From Asterionellopsis glacialis (lineage: Eukaryota; Bacillariophyta; Plagiogrammaphyceae; Rhaphoneidales; Asterionellopsidaceae): DNA of 11,631 bases. The first letter of the stretch is position 1. Every line of letters starts with the position of its first letter. The notes below the pieces were generated by a model. The model saw only the letters and a list, made by a program, of their open reading frames with translations. It was not told the DNA's origin and did no database searches. Both the position numbers and the translations under genes were made by a program. The DNA lies in contig WKLE02002963.1 of assembly GCA_014885115.2 (NCBI GenBank), positions 1 through 11,631 on the forward strand, read 5' to 3'. Of this stretch, positions 8,083 to 11,631 are shown in pieces.

Positions 8083-9788
8083 ACTTCCATCTGTGGCTTT
8101 TAAGACAAATATTGTTGGATAACATATATAACTTGACCACTTTGATTCATCAAATCATAATTTGATCCTTTTTTATATATTGTCCTCTTGACATAACATG
8201 CCTTTTTGTTTGGATTACAATGTCTCATATATGCATTTAAGTCATTGTCCAATCTCACCATGTTGTTTATTTGATAGGAATTTTTCAAAGCTTTAGTCAT
8301 CAAGAATTCTACCAGCTCTTCCTTGCCTTGATAATACAAACAACTTGCAAAGCTTCAGTAAACACATATTTGTTCACCATCTTTTTGGATGAATCTTACT
8401 TTGGGTCTTGGTGGTGGTATCCATCTTCCTGGTAGTGGTTCTTGAGGTGGTGTATCCTTAGCAATGTCTAGTTTTGCCTTTTTACTTGTAAAAAAACATT
8501 CTACAGTTGGCATAGCCTTGGAAATCATTTTGTTTCTATCTGACCCTGCAGGAAGGTTTACCATAAAATTTGCATTGCTTTTCAAATATTTAGTCACTGA
8601 TGGTAGTATTTTCTCATTAATCCACTCTTCTCCCATTAAATCTTCTCTACCATTCTTTTGCGTACCTACAAAGTGAGCAGGTACCAGTGTTCTTCCTATC
8701 TTGTTTCTATGCTTGACATATTTTGCTGGAACATATTTCAGTTTGATAATACTTGATGAGTGAAAATGGGTCTCATCCCAAAGCATTTGATGGAAGCCAT
8801 TATAATCTCTCTCCTAACTTTGTCTGTTTTTATTAATTTCATACTGTGAGAACTGTCCTACCCAATCAGGATGTGCCCAATACTATATTTCGTTATCAAA
8901 ATCTTCTTTCAATTCCGTGCAGTTTTTGTAAGCTGGCTGGGGTTTCTTGTTTTTAATGGATGGATCTCTTCTGTCTTGATTGTACTCATCCCACTGATTT
9001 TTGAAGTAGTTCTTACATACCCAAGCAAATAATCCATCTTCATCAAGTTCTCTTTTTTCAGGGTCATCTTTAGCCTTTTGCTCTTGTTCTTTTTTTGCAT
9101 TTTCAATATCCTGAAGAAACTCATCATCCTTAATGTCATATACAGGTTTTGTCTTTCTTTTATGTTTTTGTAGTTTTTTGTTATACTCAATGATTTGTTC
9201 TCTTCTTCTTTGAGCCTCTTCAGTATTGATTGATTTCTTCACAAGTCTTTGTTTCTTTGTCTTCTGGGATTTTATCTTGTCAAATTGTTACATAAATGAG
9301 TCCTTGGTTCTTTTCAAATCATCAACTTCTCTCCTAAGTCTTTGTTTCTTTTTCAAAGATATGGTTTTCAACATCTTCTTTCCTCCCACCATTTTAGCAA
9401 CTGTTTTTTTTTTTTCGCTTTGTTTCTCCAAATGTGCTTCTTGTTTCAATTGTTCTTCCTTTCTCATCTTTTCTTGCAGTTTTTTCTCTGTATCATCTTT
9501 TCTTTTGTATTTCCTATACCAAGCAAGGGGTACTAAACTACCTTCAGCTAGTTGCACACCCGCTTTAAGGGTGGAATTGTAAATTTTTACTAATCCTGCT
9601 CTTTCCTCTCTATCTTCCAACAAAGATTCTCTTACTTTTCGTCTTTTATTATTGTCATCTTCTCCTGCATCAATATCATCTCCTCCTGTATCATTATCTT
9701 CTCCTATAGTAACTGTATTTTCTTGTTTTTTGCTTGTATCATATTCCTTTGATAACCAATTTGGCACTCCAACAGCAAGGTCTGTCAT
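8083..9788 (-). pseudogene. Highly charged protein with possible cysteine-peptidase-like C-terminus, broken
   Basis: One minus-strand frame runs from 9788 (MTDLAVGVPNWLSKEYD) to 8100 without a frameshift. It is interrupted by TAA at 9290-9288, TAG at 8885-8883, TAG at 8816-8814 and TGA at 8357-8355, and it ends at a TAA at 8102-8100. In order it holds an acidic patch (GEDNDTGGDDIDAGEDD), a module LLEDREERAGLVKI (9623-9582), a long K/E-rich helical or coiled-coil region, YWAHPDW (about 8882-8862), a middle part with MLWDETHF and FVGTQKNGREDL, a proline-rich link (PPPRPKVRF), then EQICVY-stop-SFASCLYYQG. That last word resembles the nucleophile-helix style of papain-like folds, but the histidine partner is not visible. 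The gene appears to lose its 3' end at the LTR (8082). All four internal stops are explainable by single transitions from Q, R or W codons. Function unknown. Confidence 0.6.
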
Positions 9789-9860
9789 AAATTGGCATTG
9801 CTGAACACCACAACTTGAGCTTTTTTTTCTGAATTCTTGGAGGGACAGGTGGTCTTATTT
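9789..9860 (-). other. Junction between the two minus-strand coding blocks
   Basis: The upstream block ends VK followed by two consecutive TAA codons (9866-9861) and another TAA at 9857-9855. The same frame then reads SLQEFRKKSSSCGVQQCQF straight into the downstream block. An A8 run lies here (minus strand). This could be a real gene boundary, an intron remnant or decayed coding sequence. The CGVQQC pair hints that zinc ligands may lie here. Confidence 0.35.
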
Positions 9861-11613
9861 TTATTACTTCACATCAGGATCTGGGTTTTCCTTTCTCATA
9901 GAATCAACAAAATAATTCTTCACTTGTTTCAATATTCCATCTTCTCTTGCTCCAGGAAAACAATACACACCATACCAATGGATGTGCCCTCCATTAAATA
10001 ACCAATAGGCACTTTTGTATCCCTTCTTTTACACAATTGCTTAAAAGTCTTCTACCAATATTACCTTTCATTCCTTTTTCCAGACGTTTAGCTTCCTGTT
10101 GCTCTTCTTCTTGTTCTTGAGGATTTTTTTTGCTTGTTCATTCCAATAAATCTCTTGTCATCCATAAGATGATTCTGGTCCCAAAAAAAGGCAATTTAAA
10201 TTGTCTTCAGTAAGTGCATTGCACACTGTAGCATAAGCTGAAATTATTGAGTCATTTTGCCATGTGCTTCTTCTCAGATAAGGTCCATCAGAAGCATAAA
10301 GTATAGGTGCAAATATATGTGCAGAACTAGATATGAATATCTTGGTGGGCTTATATTTTTGCTCCCAAACTTCCATGGGAAAATCAATGAAATGGTGGAG
10401 TTCTTTTGGGCCAATTCTTGGTAGACAATTGGCCTTCTCTCTAAATACAGCGATTCGTTCCACTGAATACATTGTGAAATTGTTTAAATGAGGTCCTAAT
10501 GAAGCAGGTAATTTTTTCTCTTTTTTTCTTAATGCTGCTTCAATTTTGGCTATATTTTTCTTGATTAAACCGGATCTTTCATGTCTGTCTTCATACAAAT
10601 CTTGGACATTTCTTGAGGCTTCTTCATAAAATTTGTCATCTTGTAAATTACGGTTTGTTGTATAATTGCATACTAAACAAACAGGGACTTTCAATATTGT
10701 GCTTGCACTTCTCTCATCATAAACCCAAATGGCACACTGAGCATGCACAGGTTACCCACATTTATAGCATTTGTTGAGAACAGAGATATGTATATTCTGT
10801 TGGTAGTGATAACAGACAATTGGGAATGAATTTAAATACCCAGAATTGCATACTTTTGTGACACATTTGTCTGGTGTCTTTGTCAACTGATGACTGTCAC
10901 AGAGTTTGCACACTGCCTCTGGACCATCTTGCAGTTGTCATATCATGTTTTGTCAACCTCTGACAACATGATCCATGTAAATATTCATTGCAGTACAAAC
11001 ATATAAGATCATTGCTAACCTTGGTATCACTTATGTTACATCCACCACATCTGAAGCTCTTGGTGACTAAAGATTTGCCTATTTCTTTAGTATGGTAGGA
11101 TAAAACTGGTTCCGCTGATACAACAGGTAGAGCATCAGTATTTGTCTTTGTTGGGGTACTTCTTGTTTGTCTTTTATCTCCTGTTACATTACTAGACTCA
11201 TGTGTTGGCTTATAAGCCTCATCTTCATATGCACCATCATCATAGGATTTTCTTGGTGACCTTCTTGAAGGAAGTTTGTCTGTGCTTGTTGATACTTGCT
11301 GTTTTCTTAGAGATTTTCTTATACGTTTAGTTTCTTCCTTTGATGATTGTTCATCTTTATAATCAGAATCATCTCTATTATCAGTGGCATCAGAATAATC
11401 TTGTCTTTTTGAAGAAGGTTTTCTATCTTCATCTGACTGTTGTTTTTCACCCTCCTCTTCGTCCAAGTCTCTTGAACCTTCTTGTTCTTGTGATTCATCT
11501 TGAGATTCTACAAAGTCTTCATCATCTGCATCTTCTAATTCATTTCTAGATGTTTCATCATCATCAACCTCTTGTGTAATTACAGCAGAACTAGCAACAT
11601 TATCTGGAAGCAT
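9861..11613 (-). pseudogene. PHD-finger protein with tandem zinc fingers, broken
   Basis: ATG at 11613 opens 238 codons, but the frame is open to the window edge, so the true start may lie beyond. Residues 13-165 are acidic, then basic and Ser-rich, and probably disordered. A PHD-type finger begins at residue 189: C189, C192, C205, C208, H213, C216. The last pair (CKLC, 10910-10899) lies in another frame after a shift between about 10966 and 10920. A second finger-like unit follows: CYKCG, a TAA at 10754-10752, PVHAQC, then CLVC at 10679-10668. Next come LYEDRHERSGLIKK (10598-10557), HHFIDFPMEVWEQKYKP, FAPILYASDGPYLR and LNCLFLGPESSYG, and a TGA at 10160-10158. Further frames change at an A8 run (10131-10124) and near 10025, where KSAYWLFNGGHIHWYGVYCF returns to the original frame. 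PHD fingers usually bind histone tails; the rest is unknown to me. Confidence 0.6.
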
Positions 11614-11631
11614 TGCAACTTGACTAACTAA

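Noticed and set aside
9226..9582. Plus-strand open frames rich in Phe, Leu and Ser that look like membrane proteins
   Set aside because: They are the reverse complement of the Lys/Glu-rich minus-strand coding region, which naturally reads as hydrophobic.
8100..10022. Stop-codon reassignment or programmed readthrough as the reason for the in-frame stops
   Set aside because: All three stop codons appear internally, and neighbouring genes also have frameshifts and truncations, so decay or sequence error is simpler; kept only as an alternative to test.
1..11631. CRISPR array, rRNA, tRNA or bacterial operon
   Set aside because: No regularly spaced short repeats with unique spacers, no rRNA-like stretches, no convincing cloverleaf, and no Shine-Dalgarno-linked gene chain were seen.

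Overview
The window looks like eukaryotic nuclear DNA: AT-rich, gene-poor and full of decayed mobile elements. I see no intact gene, no rRNA or tRNA, and no bacterial operon structure. Two retroelement fragments have a style I associate with unicellular algae and other protists, especially diatoms and related stramenopiles. They are a Ty3/Gypsy integrase tail with the motif GQLVFGRDMI, and a non-LTR endonuclease with a DFNE motif followed by a broken SDH-R site. The diatom or stramenopile assignment is an inference from memory of similar elements, not a search result.

Layout. Positions 1-520 hold a weak, unidentified coding relic. Positions 662-1153 are a roughly 214-bp tandem repeat, followed by short repeats and a perfect 22-bp palindrome up to about 1530. 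Three broken plus-strand genes follow. The first (1619-3374) has a coiled-coil-like start, an acidic linker and a domain with the words SVSDEAFALL and GWTEKGL. The second (3674-4318) is cysteine-rich and probably binds zinc. The third (4906-5687) has a zinc finger followed by a region resembling the N-terminal part of Plavaka/KDZ-type transposases. It is cut off where an LTR begins.

Positions 5688-8082 are a minus-strand LTR retrotransposon remnant. It has a truncated 3' LTR, a polypurine tract, an integrase C-terminal fragment, and a 5' LTR carrying about three 34-bp repeats with CRE-like TGACGTCA palindromes. A plus-strand non-LTR endonuclease/linker fragment lies inside it.

From 8083 to the right edge, the minus strand carries a long broken coding region. 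It has an acidic disordered N-terminus, two PHD-like zinc fingers, a conserved unnamed region, a highly charged helical region, and a C-terminal segment that may be a cysteine-peptidase-like fold. About 1.9 kb of it (10022-8100) stays in one frame despite seven stop codons. Most of those stops could have come from sense codons by C-to-T change.

How the parts relate. The plus-strand cluster and the minus-strand PHD region converge on the retroelement. Both adjoining genes appear to be cut there. The genes beside the transposase-like fragment (DNA- or chromatin-binding style fingers, a possible peptidase, and the SVSDEAFALL protein) could be passengers of one large DNA transposon, or unrelated elements piled up in a repeat-rich region. 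The sequence alone does not decide this. Several frameshifts lie at A or T homopolymers, so some of the breakage could be assembly error.
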